A stretch of DNA of 64,000 nucleotides. It comes from Drosophila persimilis (Eukaryota; Arthropoda; Insecta; Diptera; Drosophilidae). Shown here one piece after another: positions 29,997 to 42,406 of the stretch. A model generated the notes under the pieces. It had not been told where the DNA came from and made no database searches. It worked only from the letters and a program-made list of their open reading frames with translations. The translations under genes were made by a program, and so were the position numbers. The first letter of the stretch is position 1; each line of letters begins with the position of its first letter. The stretch lies in the NCBI RefSeq assembly GCF_003286085.1, contig NW_020825288.1, forward strand, positions 16,120,001 to 16,184,000, in the 5' to 3' direction.

Positions 29997-32900
29997 TGCA
30001 GGTGATTATCTACCTGTAAAAATGGCGTAGAAAATAAGAGCTTATTTTTACATTCACTGATGCTCATTTCGATGTTAACAAGCGCCAGAAGGGCTGGCAA
30101 ATAATGGGAAAAAATAAATTGGCCTTAAAGCAATCAAAGGGCATATCAGAACTATAGTCTGAAATTATCCATGAATCAATTCTGTACATATACTCCACTT
30201 ATAAAGTAGACAACCTCCTTAGAACTTCCAGCCCCACAAGTTTCGCTGTACAGCTTTAAGTGCAGCTCCCTAGAATCCCTCTGGTACATCCAATAAAATC
30301 TAATGAGACTGCAGCAGACAACAAATCGCGTTATTATCGCCAGCCAATGACCAGGGGGAAGGTACGTAAACAGCAAACAGCAAACAACAAACAGCAACAG
30401 CAGCGGCAACAAAACCAATAAAAGTAGCCAAAGTACAGACAAATAAAAACCACCGCATAAAACTAATGTTAAACAATTCCCTTTTGCCGATCCTGCCCCC
30501 AGCTGCTGGCCCTCCTTCCCTAATGCTTTCCGTTTCTGTTGCGTGAGTCCTGCTTTGGTTTGGCTCGGTTTGGCAGGGGCTGTCATCGCACATCGCCCAT
30601 CGCCCATCGTCATCGCTGGCCCCTTAGACAATGATGGCTGCCCCAGAGCCCCCGAGGGTATGCAATAAAATTGCGTTTTAATGCTGCTCAAACGGTCGAG
30701 CAAGGGCCCATTTACAATGCTCCACGAGTGCCTGTCTGTACCGATCCGGGGAACAGGCACTTGGCTGCATTTGAATCCCGGCATACTCTTTCGAGCCAAA
30801 GCAAAACATGGGACCTCGCAATATGTGGGGGTTTAGTCTTCTCCTTTTTGGGGATATGAATATTTCTACACACCATAACACAAGTCAGACTTGTATTTAT
30901 TGTTTAATTTTATTAAACATAGATTTTTGAAAAATAAAATATTCCAAAAGCCATATACAATTACAGTTTATGCAAGTTTATTCAGTACAATATTTAAAGA
31001 CTACTCTGATGTTATACGAATAAAATGTATTTGGAAATATAGCGGCCGACAGTCTTGAAAATCTCACCCGAGAACTCTAGATTTAAATCCTTGGCTGGTC
31101 GGAGACGTTCCTTCAGCTCTTCATTCAATATTCATATTTGCCGAGGGTATAAAACTGTCCCCTTTCTTTCAATTTTATTGCTGGCTTTTTATGCTCTTCT
31201 GTTTGTTTGTTTTTTGGTTTGTCCTTCGCATTGTTTTATGGCGTTTTATTTGCATATTTTTGCGTGCTTCCTGCCAAGAATATACGTTTACCTACATTTA
31301 TATATGCAATGTATGTATTTTTGTATATGTGTGTGTTGACGATTCCTTAGCGAGCGAATGCAAGCCGAATAAAGTCGAAAAGAGTGCTACAGCCCGCAGG
31401 GACCGCAGGGCCCATGATCGGAGAGCCAACTCCTTGGTGGCTTCCATTTTGCATTCAGCATTCGACGAGGCGTAAAATATTACCCAGCCCCCTCAAGTGC
31501 CGAAAAATAAGGGAAATAAGAGAGAGAGAGAGGAGAAAGGCGAAAGGCGAAAGGCAACGCAAAATAATTCTCAAGTGCTTCACGCTTTAAGCATTGCGCT
31601 CTTGCTGTTTCCTTTGTGTGTTCTGTGCGTTTTGTGTGTGTGTTCTCCGAGTTCCGTGCTTTGTGGCTAGGCTTTTGTGTGAGCGATTTCCACACACACA
31701 AAGCCCGGAGAGTTCACGGCTCCGTGTTTGAGTTGCAGCCGGAGTTCCCACGCCAGACGGCTTCCTTTGTGTGTTAATCATATTTTTGAAACTGATTCAA
31801 TTAACTCCAATCCCCCATGCACTGCAGCTGGCTCTAGTCCAGCAGCATCTCCCCCTCTCTCTCTATCACAGTGCGTGCTCTGCCCTATGCAGCGGACGAT
31901 AATTGCATTCAAGTGGGGATTGGATGCATTGTGTGCGAAACTGATGGATATGGATGGATGAATGGTGGCATGGATGGATGGATTGGATAAGCTGGTGATA
32001 ACCGGAAGTCCAAGCGGCGGCATTCCTTTGCAATTAATTTAAATGTTCAATGCCCGAAGGCACGTTATTGTCACATTAGGTTTAAAGAGAGATTTAATAG
32101 CATTATAAACTGCGTTTTCCCTGGATTAACGTGCGAAATAATCAGGCAGAATTCAATATTTTAAAGTTTATTTTGTATCTGAAGCTAAGCCATAAAAACT
32201 CTCATAATTCTCGTTTAAAACTGTTTCTTAAAATACATAATAACGAATATTATCAACAGAATACTATAATAAAATGCTCAATTTGATATAATTTAATTGC
32301 AATGCAAAAACCACAAGATCTATAAGGAGAGCTCTTGGGGACTGAAAATTTGAGATAAGAAATGTTTTTGATATATTTTTAATAGAAAATTCTACTGCTC
32401 ACAAAATCCCACATACATTCAAAGGAATAAAAATTATAATAATTGATTATTTTATACATAAATACATAATACATACATAAATATTGAAGTCTATTTTCAT
32501 AAATTTGATTGTGTACGGAAGAGGGAAAACAACAAAAACGTTATTAAATGTGCAGTGTGATGGTATGTTTGTATGTTGCATATGCAACATAAATCTCAAT
32601 CTAGAATGCAGTTCACATAAAAGAACAGAAACAACAGCCGTATCGGGCATAATAGACCCAGCAAAATAGTTGAACACATTTAAGCGCTCTCATAGATACA
32701 GCACATCCATACCCATCTGGGTATCTTTGAATGCGACATGAAAATAATCCCCCATGATTGAAGCCGAACCCCCGAACTGAGCCGAACAGAGTGGCATGGA
32801 ATAGAGCAGGGCTGAACTGAACTGAACTGCACTGAGCCGGGTCCGGCACGCAATCTCATGAATCTGGGCAACTAATCAGCGTTTGTATCTAATAAGCCGT

Positions 32901-33127
32901 TTGTGGAGGAGGGCGATGATCGTGGGGCTGATGATGCTGTATGATGATGGGGGGTGTATGCATGGGTTAAGTGTGATAAATCGACAGTTGAGTTAAGCGA
33001 GCTGTGTGCGAGAGCTCCCCGGCTTGGGATGGCATGGGGACTGACTGACTGACTGAGGGAATGGGTCACAGCAAATCTAGAAAAATATTTATACGCAGCA
33101 CTACTGCAAATTAAGCAAAAGTGATGC

Positions 33128-33130
<3 letters not shown>

Positions 33131-33163
<33 letters not shown>
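33131..33163. repeat. CA microsatellite
   Basis: About sixteen uninterrupted CA units, followed 200 bp later by another GT run near 33365-33395. Confidence 0.95.
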
Positions 33164-33164
<1 letters not shown>

Positions 33165-34779
33165 ATACTCGTGGCCCACTTGGGGGAACCATAATCAAGA
33201 GAAATGAAAGTGGAAGCGAAGAAAGAGGAGCGCCACACAGCAGTGAGGCAAGAGACAGAGCAGGAAAATAAAATAAAAGTGTCTTTTCATCAGAATTTTA
33301 AATGTGCCCCAGCTCTCAGTTCTCAGTGTGGGTTGCCAAAAAGAATGCCCATGTATTGTGTATAGTGTGTGTGTTTTGTGTGTGTGTGTGTGTGTCCCGA
33401 TGAGAGTGGGTACAGGTGTGCGCGTGAGCCGACCGAGCGGAAGTTATGGAGCCTACGTGCCCCACAAAAAAAAAAAATTCATTTCGCCGTCGCTCGATGG
33501 ATGGGCCTCAAAATGGGCCAAGCGGGCAGACATTGAGGCAGCCCCAAACAGCTCAACAGGGAGAGGACGGCACCACTCGATAAACCACCAATACCAATGA
33601 CCAGGACCGTGTATATATCAGTATATATATGTATATGCATATGTGTGAGTTGTGTAAACAGACAAATTATGAATTTGTAAGACACTCCCGCCACCGCTCC
33701 CGCTCCCGCTCTGACTCCTGGCCCGGGGCATTCTTTTTCGCTATGCTGTTGTGCGTGCCCCAAATTGCTGAAGACTTTACGGATCACGGAGCTCATCAAA
33801 AATCGTTAAATGCGAAAATCGAACAACAAAAAATGGTGAAAAGGAGGAAAAGTTCGGGGCTCAAAACAATGCTGGAGGGATATATAATATATCCCGCCTG
33901 CTCGCTCGAATACTCACCTTTGTGCGCTGTTACCAGCTGTAGATGCTGAAGGTATTTCACTCCACTCTCACAACATGTCACTGTTTGCGTTAATTTTTTT
34001 CAAATATTTCCAATATTTCGCTCAGCTAGTTTTCGAAAACTGCAAGATACTACTCATACTAGTATTAGGAGAGATTTCTGTCGGTTTCACTTCACTTTGT
34101 CACCGGGCAGGGGCACTGAGGAATTCGAAAATCCAGCTAATGAATATCTTCCTCTGCCTATGTTATGCCATATGCATGCAGGCATCTACATATACATATA
34201 CATCTATGTATGTGTGGTTTGGTATGAGTGTGTAGTGTGTGGCTGTGCGAGTGTGCTTGTTTGAGAGCTGGCCAACACAAAGGCAGAAAGAGAAACACTC
34301 TGGTACTGGTACTGGTGCTGGTGTGCTGGTGTGCTGGTGTTCTGATGCCTGTGGCTCTCCTTTGAAATGGAATTGGAGTAGTCTTCGTTTTGCTTTATCT
34401 GAAATTCGCTTGTATTTTGCGCACTGAAAACTACTGCCGCCTACGTGGTTGCCTGCTGCTCGAAACACGAAGCATGAAGCATCATGGAAAGGAATCTTAA
34501 ACATATATTCGTACAGATTTCAATAATATTTTTGTATGTGATGTTTTTTCGCGAATTTATCAATATTGATATTTTTTAACTTTCTGAACCGCCAAGATTA
34601 AAACAAATTTTTGTTGTGTCGTTGTCCGCGGCCGAGAAAATATTGAAAGATTGAGGCAAGCCCACCAATATACCCACCGTCCGAGCCGAGAGAAAACGAA
34701 GCCTAGAGAACTGAGTGGCTTTGTTGAGTGATTTGTTTGTGGTTCCTATTCCGTTGAGTGTGATTTTTAAGGGACGAAG

Positions 34780-34960
34780 CAGGCATCTCACTCAATTTGA
34801 GTGATGGTGCTCCAGAGAGAGCGGCGCCGAGAGAGAGAGAGAGCTAAATATCATAAATGGAATGGACTGAATGGAATAATATAACGGAGATAAAAATCTA
34901 CTGCGACTGTTACACGGTAACGCAACGCTCTCTCTTTCCCTCTGGCTCGCTCTCTTTGTA
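34780..34960 (-). promoter_or_regulatory. GAGA-rich candidate promoter region for Ace
   Basis: Two clusters of GAGAGA/CTCTCT (34813-34845 and 34928-34955) flank a TCACTCAAATTGAGTGA palindrome. GAGA-factor clusters often mark fly developmental promoters, and the position suits the distant first exon of Ace. No mRNA start can be proved from sequence, so this is only a candidate. Confidence 0.25.
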
Positions 34961-37900
34961 TTTTTGGCAAAAAGCTTTAGAAGCTCCACGATTTAGCTTC
35001 GGAACTTTTTACGCTCTCGGCGCCCCTCTTCAACACTTTGCGGCATTTACTGTTGTTTCTGTTGTTTTTCTTCCCCACGAAATTTCATTATCTCGAGTGG
35101 TCGTTTGTTTATTTATTTGTCAAGCACGCTCTCGGCTCGGTAAATGTTATTAATGCCCTATTGTTATATTGGTTTGTCAATGGGCAGGCTCTAATGATGT
35201 TTAAACAATTGCATTCGCACTACTACTAGTTGGAGTCTTCCACATATCCTCCTCCATCCACTTGTGCGAGTACTAATAAATCTAAGATTACACTATGTGG
35301 AATGAAACGTCTTATCATACGTACATACATACAAAGGTCTTATCACCGATTGTTTGTTTTTGGGGTTACCACTGTAAGACTCCCAAAAATCGATCACGCT
35401 GTTCTGTAAATATTACAAGCCGTACCTATACCCTTACAACACCATGTACCAGCTCTCTCCCACACAAGTAAACAAGCAGCACACACACAAACACACGTAC
35501 ACACACCTCTGCTGCAGCTGTTTTGAGCCGCAAAGTATGCTATACCCACAACATGTACAAGTATTTACCGTATTTATTTTGCAAGCATTTGCCACTGATC
35601 TGATCGAAGGAAACCGTCACTGAAAATGTCACTGGCAATCACCTCCTTTCTCTACAACGGCTCTACTCTGCACTTTTCGGAGAGGACCGTACAGACCGCC
35701 AGCTAGGAATCAGAGCCCCAATCGGAATTACCGTTCTCTATGCGGTGCGACGACGAAATGCGGAGAAAGTAAGCGTCGGCGTCCGGGATGAAACTTTTCT
35801 TGTACATGGAGGAAATTTGATATGAAAACATTGACAAGCGCCGCAGAGAGCTTTCAGCCTTCAGCTGTGTGAAAAAGTTGTTGTCAGTAACAAAACGCTC
35901 TCTCAGTCTCTCTCCCTCTGCCGCTGAAATTCTGTTATATGCAGCATTCGAAAGCTTACGACTGAGGTCCAACTAAATTTTGTTTTTTTTAGATTCGATT
36001 TAGAAACGTAATTCCATAGCTCTTTAAGTAGTCTGTAGAAGTCTCTAGAAAGTTCAGAAAAGGCATTATAATGTACTGACCAGAGGTGCAGTTTGGATTT
36101 CTACTATATTATATTTTGTATGATGATTAGGTAGTCAACAATATCATTATTATAGTATTCATTTCCGCAGAATATACTGTATACCGATATTTGAAAGACT
36201 TATTAACTTTCAATCTTTAAACATGTTGATCAACTCTCGGTATCTTTTTGAGTAAAAGCATCAGCGTTAGCTTTAGCTGAAAGCCCTGCATCGGTAAACA
36301 TTCTCGCATGCATGGTATGACAAACTTAGAGGTAGGTACATATGTATATCTTAGCGAGCGCCTCATGTTGAATTAAAAAAGTTACCAAACTCAAGAATTT
36401 CACATGCACAGGTTTTTTGAGGATTTTATACATAAATGTATATAAAGTGCATTCCAAGTTATTAACTATAAAAACCTTTCCTGTTTTTTGGTAGGCTTTA
36501 ATACACTTAATACGATTTATTGAGGGGGATGGTATATACTGTAATACAGAGTCGAAGGGAATGCGAGAGGTTCTAGAAATGTTCACAACAAAGATAGGGT
36601 CCGATTAAAGACGCGGGCGGTCGGTTCAAGACGTAGCCGGATTGAAGAACTTTTCCCAATGGACGTGCAAGAAGTGAGCGCAAGATCAAGACTAAACTCA
36701 AGGGCAGGCGTGCCGAATTGCCCATGTCCAATGCTAGCGGGAGGGCCACAGATCGACAGAGAGCGATAGAGAAGGCGAAAGAAAGACGCGAGAGAGCGGC
36801 TGCACGTACATATATAGGTTACAGCCTGGTACAGTGGGCACTGCAAGTAACAAACAATGATAGGATTTTACTCTACTGACGCACCACTGGCTATGCTATG
36901 TATATAGATTTAGGATAATATCGAGCTGTGGAACGCAGCACAAACATTTCATATAAATGTGTGATGACCTACAGTGGAATTAATCAAGGTAACCGAAACA
37001 ACAATTTTTTAATTTAAAAAAAAGTTTAGTATATTTGGACTATTTTCCTGTTTTTGAAAAGATGGAGAAAAACTTACTTAAAAGGGCAAAGTTACGAGCA
37101 CATTCCCCAAAAAGTACCTTTTGGGCGGGGTGAAATCGAATACGACTCGGTTTGTGGCAAAGTCTAGTGTACTCTGTGAAGAAAGATATAGTTTAAAATA
37201 TATCGACAACCCACGTCTCGAGGCTGAAGCCCAGCAGTTGATGGGAGGTTGCTGACATTATTTCCCGTGGGCGTGAACCAACAATTCCGCCGTTGATCTC
37301 TGGTCCCTGCTGCCACGGGACGCCACATTGTCGACTCAGCGACACAACAGCGGCATCATGGCTATGGCCCCTTATCCGGGTAAAAACATACATATATTAT
37401 GAAATACGATAACTTCTTTTTTAGTTTTACCTTTAATAATACCTGTTTTAGCGCCTCGCTTTATTATATTATATTATACATATATTGCTTGATGGCTGCC
37501 TCACTGCCAGCACCTGCAGCTACTATTCCTACTATCAAGTGATCTGATCTAGTTATGGTTTAATGGCAGATCTGGCAATTCGTATTTTGCAGAAAATGCG
37601 TAACTGTAATATCAAATGATAAAGTTCTACTGCTTATGCTTTGATTTTATTGAAAATTATTTTTTTAAATATACCGAAGATGATTGCTAAAACGATTATA
37701 CTCTCTTGAGCGTTCATACTAAGATATTAATAAAATATATCTTAAACAATGTCTTCTTTTGTGCCTATGTATTTTTATGAAAACAAACAAACGGAAAATT
37801 ATATTCTTCGACTATTCCCAAGTTTTTGAAGTCATCATTTCGAGCAAAATGGCTACAAATCGTAAAATTTCGCTATCGAAAAATAAATATTACCCAAACT

Positions 37901-38366
37901 GTATGCTTTATCTGCAAAGTTTCCATTATCGATTTAAAGCTGCCTTCATTCACTTTTCAGAATTGTTAAGTTTCATTACAACTAGTTGTAAGACACTGAA
38001 GATGTCACAATATATGCTAGCTTAAGTCAAAAAAAAAAAAAAACTTGAAGTTGAAAAAAAGAAATACTAACGTATAGCTTGATCACCTAAAATACTTATA
38101 CCATGCGAACATATTCATAGCTATATATGTATGCACTTCTACATATGTAAGGTTAAACTACTTGTTGCACCGGTTTGTGTTTTGTGTTGACTTTTCCATC
38201 ACACATTCTCTCAGAGTCTCTCGTGCCTCCCGGACGCCGATCTCTCAGTAGCTTTTGAATCTTTTGGTTGGTTGGTTGTTTTGATTTTCCGTGGTCTTTC
38301 GTTGTTTGCATTGTTTTTGATTGCCTTACGTGGGTGTTCGCTATAAAAAAAAAGTATTTATAAATT
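34961..38366. other. Intergenic or upstream Ace sequence, no confident gene
   Basis: Mostly AT-rich. A GAGA-rich patch lies at 36755-36795 with TATATA on the minus strand at about 36808-36816, another possible minus-strand promoter. The minus-strand ORF at 37193-37393 (66 codons) has coding-like composition but no recognised motif, and a weak context. Confidence 0.5.
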
Positions 38367-38618
38367 TCACGCATTGTTGAGTGTACAGCGATTAATTGCC
38401 TGAATAACTGCAAATGTGGGATACGCACTGGCGGGTGCCTGGCTAATTAAAATATTGTATTCATTCCTAGTGTTAATTGTGCCAACCGGTTTGTTGTTGT
38501 TCCACAATTGTTTCACTGATGACTTAAGTCGAAGACACACCCCAACTACATAAAATATGAGTACTAGCAACGATATTTGCATAATGACGACATCTAGCTG
38601 GAGGCCTGTAATCAGCAT
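38367..38618 (-). CDS. Possible 83-aa single-span membrane protein (hypothetical)
   Basis: I do not recognise this ORF. It starts MLITGLQLDVVIMQ, has one hydrophobic stretch of about 20 residues (positions 10-30), then a basic patch and a polar C-terminal half with NTRNEYNILISQAPAS. Codon use is unremarkable and no splice extension is convincing: the only GT downstream would give an intron of about 30 bp, too short. It lies between the presumed Ace upstream region and the 70-aa membrane protein on the other strand. Conservation would decide whether it is a real gene. Confidence 0.3.
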   Translation of the reverse strand: MLITGLQLDVVIMQISLLVLIFYVVGVCLRLKSSVKQLWNNNKPVGTINTRNEYNILISQAPASAYPTFAVIQAINRCTLNNA

Positions 38619-39098
38619 GATTCTCTAATCGCTGTCTCGAAATAAAACTGAAATGTTTCCCTGACCTCAGAGCTCCCTCCCGGGAGGCCTTCTACTTTCA
38701 AGCTGCCTTCTTTGGGCAGGCGCGGCGATATCCAGAATCGGCTCTGACGCTCGAAAGCCATACCAAATTGGTAGCTAGAGTGCTTGTCACGAACTTGGGG
38801 CTTTCAAGTATACAAAAGTGAAATCTAGCTGAAAGAAAGCAGCTATGCAAATGCAGTTTCGGGGAAAAGCCTTACGAAATGCATACCAGACTAGTAATAC
38901 TACAATAATACAAGTAAAACAATAGTATTACTTCATGAAATTAACTAAGATGCAATCAGAAGTCAAGAGTTTTAATTTTAATGGGTTGGGGCGATCTGAT
39001 AAGATTCGCAATTTGTTCAGACCCTCTAAAAGACATCTCTTTCATTTATCTTATCTTGCAGCTCGAATTACGTCGAACAAGAAACTCTACACATCAAG

Positions 39099-39570
39099 AT
39101 GGCCAATCCACTGTGGTTTGTTTTCTGGCTGCTGGTCTTCTGGTTCGTCTCCTTCTTCGTGGCCTTCTTCTGCGCCTTCTTCTACATCTGGGTATATGCA
39201 TTTGCCTCCTGCATACCCGCCCTGTCGGTGAGTCCGGGAAATACCAGCATGGTGTGGGGTGGGGTCGTCACGGGTGAGGTCATCGCTACGAAACAGGTGC
39301 TGCATGCGGCTTTTGCTTATCACAGAAAAGTACATTTCTTCACAATTACTCATGTGCCATACTTTATCGGGGAGACTGGGAGGGGCTTTACGGAAAATGT
39401 GGACAAACGCGATAACGTTCGGTTAGATACGCTCCAATCCACCACTTGCTAAACAAGAAACTCTTTCTGTTTTTTACTCTTCGCAGGGCATCGCGGACAT
39501 GCTGCTCCAGGGCGTGCAGTTTCCGTTCTTCTGCGGCAAGGCCATGTTGGAGGGAAAGCCGGCCTTTTAG
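39099..39570 (+). CDS. Small hydrophobic membrane protein, 70 aa, two exons
   Basis: Exons 39099-39227 (43 codons) and 39487-39570 (27 codons plus TAG) join in phase 0 with a GT/AG intron of 259 bp. A second AG at 39060 suggests a spliced 5' leader. The N-terminus, MANPLWFVFWLLVFWFVSFF, opens an almost continuous aromatic-rich hydrophobic segment of about 35 residues. The C-terminus, GIADMLLQGVQFPFFCGKAM, then a short EGKPAF end, is amphipathic with one Cys. The aromatic composition and the clean two-exon structure argue for a real conserved insect gene. I do not know its function. An ATTAAA poly(A)-like signal lies at 39644. Confidence 0.75.
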
Positions 39571-39740
39571 ATCCAGTCTTACTTACGTATATGCTTACAA
39601 CTAAGTGAATAATTTATAACACTTGCTTTGGAAAATCTTTACAATTAAATGTAATTAATTACTTTTTATAAAACCGACCGACTCTCCATGATGAGATTCT
39701 ACAGATGATAGGAAGATTACTATAACAATTAATAAGTAAA

Positions 39741-39746
39741 TTTATT
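39741..39746 (-). promoter_or_regulatory. Poly(A) signal of ravus
   Basis: TTTATT on the plus strand (AATAAA on the minus) about 140 nt beyond the ravus stop. The convergent 70-aa gene ends just before it, so the two 3' ends nearly meet. Confidence 0.5.
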
Positions 39747-39886
39747 AATGAAAATCGATTAACAAACTTATAAAAACTGATGCAAGCACCAGAAACTCTA
39801 CTTTATCAAAGTCTACTGTACTAACGAGAGCAACTTGAGCCTGCTTTGAACTGATTCCATGGGTTGAGTGGGCCGCATGCTGCGAG

Positions 39887-41106
39887 CTACTTTGTCGTGG
39901 ATGCCACCGTTGCATTCTGCTGGCTGCTGCCAGGCGTATCTGGGGTAGGCGGTGCGCAAGTGGCGAGATCGAGACTAGGTTGAGTGGCCAGCGGGCAGTC
40001 CTGGTCGCTGAGGGCGCGTAGCTCCAGCTCTCCGATAAGCTGCATGACACGGATCTTGCCCTCGGTAGCTAGCTTTGGCGGTAGCGACTTGACGGTGGAG
40101 CAAATGCTGTCAAAGAACAGCTCCAGGGAGTCGCGTGGCGGGGCGATGGGGGAGAGGTGCTGCAGCTGGTATGACTGGAGCTGCCGGGAGGCGTATGATT
40201 GCGGCAGACGCGTGGAAGGCGTATAGCAGCTGCCGGAGGCTGCTAAGGGCGTGATGGTAGCCTTGGACGTAATTTCATTAGACTGCGCAACGTTTGGTGG
40301 CGTACTGGGTGCGGCCATCTGAGCCACGGGCGCCGACACCTTCTTGATGGTGATGCGGCATGGCTGCGGCACCGTGGCTGCTGAAGGGAATGGAGTGCCG
40401 GGCAGCAACTGACTGGGCAGCTCGTTGATGGTCACGTGCAGAGGTAAATAGTCCAGCATGCCGGAATGTTGCGAATCGCTTTCGGATATGCGGCGCTGTT
40501 GTTTGGAAGCTGGTTCGGTCTCATTATCGTTATCGTTCTGGGCATCCACATCCGCATCTGCATCTGCCTCGCCCTCTCCATTTGGGTCAGTGTCGTCATC
40601 GTCGACTTCCGCATCGGCATCCCCATCCCCATCAGCCTCATCGTCGCCGTCTTCATCATCGTGCTCTTTTTTTTCATGGGCTGCTCTATACAGCATCAGG
40701 CCTCCATCTTGCTCGTCTGTGTACTCCCACTTCATAATTCCGGACGCCGCCACTGCATCTTCCTCGATCTTTGGAACCAAGGACTTTCGCTGTGCATTTT
40801 CCGAGTGCTTGATGCTGCCCTCGTGCTTGCCCAGGTCGGAGCGCTTGCAGCTCAATCGACACTCGCAGACCGCGCAGAAGACAAAATGTGGATCCGTCTC
40901 GTCCGGCAGGAGCCATGGGTATATCGCTTGGTATTCCGGTTTTGTTTTCGGCCTCGGGTACTTCAGCTGGGCGCACGGCCTGCGTGGTCTGTACTCTGAG
41001 CGCAGGGCATCGCTGTCGAGAAATATGGGCACGGATCATCAACAGTTGAGTGGCTGCTAGTTAAGAATACTTACAGTTTTTCCTGAGTTAACTGTAAGTT
41101 TGCCAT
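39887..41106 (-). CDS. ravus: Ravus-like protein: zinc finger plus BESS domain, 385 aa
   Basis: Exons 41106-41075 (32 nt, MANLQLTQEK plus two bases) and 41012-39887. The longest open frame of exon 2 alone begins at a GTG and is not the true start; a 62-bp GT/AG intron joins the tiny first exon in phase. One C2H2-like finger of the Su(var)3-7 type is seen: YPWLL, Cys57, Cys60, His74, His80. Next comes a very acidic run (about residues 120-180). Near residues 305-345, DSLELFFDSICSTVKSLPPK is a BESS-type motif matching the one in Su(var)3-7. In D. melanogaster, Su(var)3-7 has a paralogue called ravus next to it, which fits this head-to-head neighbour. It is probably a chromatin protein; its role is not known from sequence. 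Confidence 0.85.
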
Positions 41107-41153
41107 TAATTTAATGCACTTTTTGCAAAATATAAACAAATTTGAGTGCAGTA

Positions 41154-41343
41154 CAGTGTGACCGCGGACTTTTCGATAAGATATACGGTCCGATCCTCAC
41201 AAAATATACCGTATCATTTTAAAAATATACCGTAAATATACTGACGAATTCTAGATATATTTTACATATTCCTCGCTTTTGATATTCCGACGAATATTAC
41301 TAGCTAGATAAAACCCTCAGCCCAGCCCACATAATTTTATCCC
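41154..41343 (-). promoter_or_regulatory. Promoter-associated dispersed module, copy 1 (ravus)
   Basis: Read on the minus strand: GGATAAAATTATGTGGGC, CTAGCTAGTAATATTCG, GAATATCAAAA, CAGTATATTTACGGTATATT, ACGGTATATTTTGTGAGG, TCGGACCGT, TTATCGAAAAGTC, then GGTCACACTG. The GGTATATTT units fit core-promoter motif 6 and GGTCACACT fits motif 1. The module ends 48 bp before the ravus ATG. Copies in the same order lie at 55399 and 60691. Confidence 0.8.
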
Positions 41344-41578
41344 ATTGAAGAATACATTTTCTACAAGACTAACCACTTTTTAGAACTCTTATTTATTGCA
41401 TTTTGACTAAAACATGGTTTAAAGAAAAATGTTAACAAGAAAACATTAACATTAACATTATTAACAGAATTATGAGCATTTGTATACCCTATTTTACTCT
41501 ATTTTCATTTTATTTAGAGGCTATATGGGTCCGATATTATAGGATCCGCTCCCTAACGTGGCGCGGGACCAGGACTCC

Positions 41579-42010
41579 AGTGCTGCCAAATTTGCTAGAT
41601 ATCACAATAATATAAGCTAGAGCAAGCTACAAATTGTAAAAAAAAAAACAGGCTAAAAACAGGCAATATAAATTTCTAATAGGGTTATTATTTCCACAAT
41701 TTTGCTATTCCTCGAATCGGTATATTTATCGCTGGAACGTATTATTGGCAGCATATTTGCAAAAACAGCAATAAGATTTTGACTGATCCGCAGGTACCTT
41801 GCGCAGCTACTCTTTAAATTCATCCAAGTTGGTCGTCAATTAATTCTAAAATACCATGACACACCAAAATGCGTTCAAGTATACTTTTTGTTCGATTGGC
41901 CGTAAAATATACCTAAAAATATATTCAGGATATAAGAAGGAAAAATAAGCAAAGTGAAATACGCTCAAATAAGCTAGATCTAGCCTTAAACAGGCTAAAA
42001 TGGCAGCACT
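41579..42010. mobile_element. AAGCTA-rich element with inverted ends, copy A
   Basis: The left end AGTGCTGCCA (41579-41588) and right end TGGCAGCACT (42001-42010) are exact inverted repeats 432 bp apart. The interior has repeated AAGCTAG/CAGGCTAAA words and no open frame. A related element lies at 50596-51060. It sits in the 1.3-kb interval between the divergent genes ravus and Su(var)3-7. Its class is unknown; a non-autonomous DNA element is one possibility. Confidence 0.6.
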
Positions 42011-42052
42011 ACAGGATTCTGCCCCTGTCGATTCTACTATAATGTTTTATCT

Positions 42053-42275
42053 ATCGATATCTTCGAAAGAAAGCGACCGGCTGTCAAACAGAACTCCACT
42101 AACATCAGATGTTCAGTTAAAATGTGCTCATTATAATAAAATATTGTGCCTGCAACCTAGTTTGTCACATTAAATAACTACATTTGAGTGCAGTAAAAAG
42201 GCGCGAATAAGAGAAGTGAAATATCGATGCATATCGATGGAATTCAGCTTGGTGGAGTATCAATATCGATTGTTA
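42053..42275. promoter_or_regulatory. DRE-type promoter elements of Su(var)3-7
   Basis: TATCGATA lies at about 42053, and further ATCGAT words occur at about 42224, 42233 and 42266, all within 350 bp of the Su(var)3-7 ATG. TATCGATA is the DREF-binding DRE typical of fly housekeeping promoters. No motif 1 is seen on this side. Confidence 0.5.
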
Positions 42276-42406
42276 TTGTTTCCCTCTCCAGACGCATCTG
42301 TGCAAATTTGGTGAATTTTTTTGTTAAACTTTAAGACGGCGTGCTGTGATTTTATAATTGTGTGGATTAGACAACTGCGAGTGCCTGCAGGCTTCTCGTG
42401 ATCGTA

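Noticed and set aside
30176-30799. 207-codon minus-strand ORF with a hydrophobic middle
   Set aside because: The Leu/Val stretch comes from AACAGCAAACAGC-type repeats; no recognised family, no splice support.
33131-33395. Regularly repeated short units considered as a CRISPR-like or satellite array
   Set aside because: They are plain CA and GT microsatellites without unique spacers, and the genome is animal.
37759-38025. 88-codon plus-strand ORF beginning MCLCIFMKTNKRK
   Set aside because: AT-driven composition (Lys, Ile, Phe, Asn), no domain and no splice or promoter context; likely random.
40458-41060. 200-codon Ser-rich plus-strand ORF
   Set aside because: Antisense of the ravus coding exon; the Ser runs mirror the acidic Asp/Glu run on the other strand.
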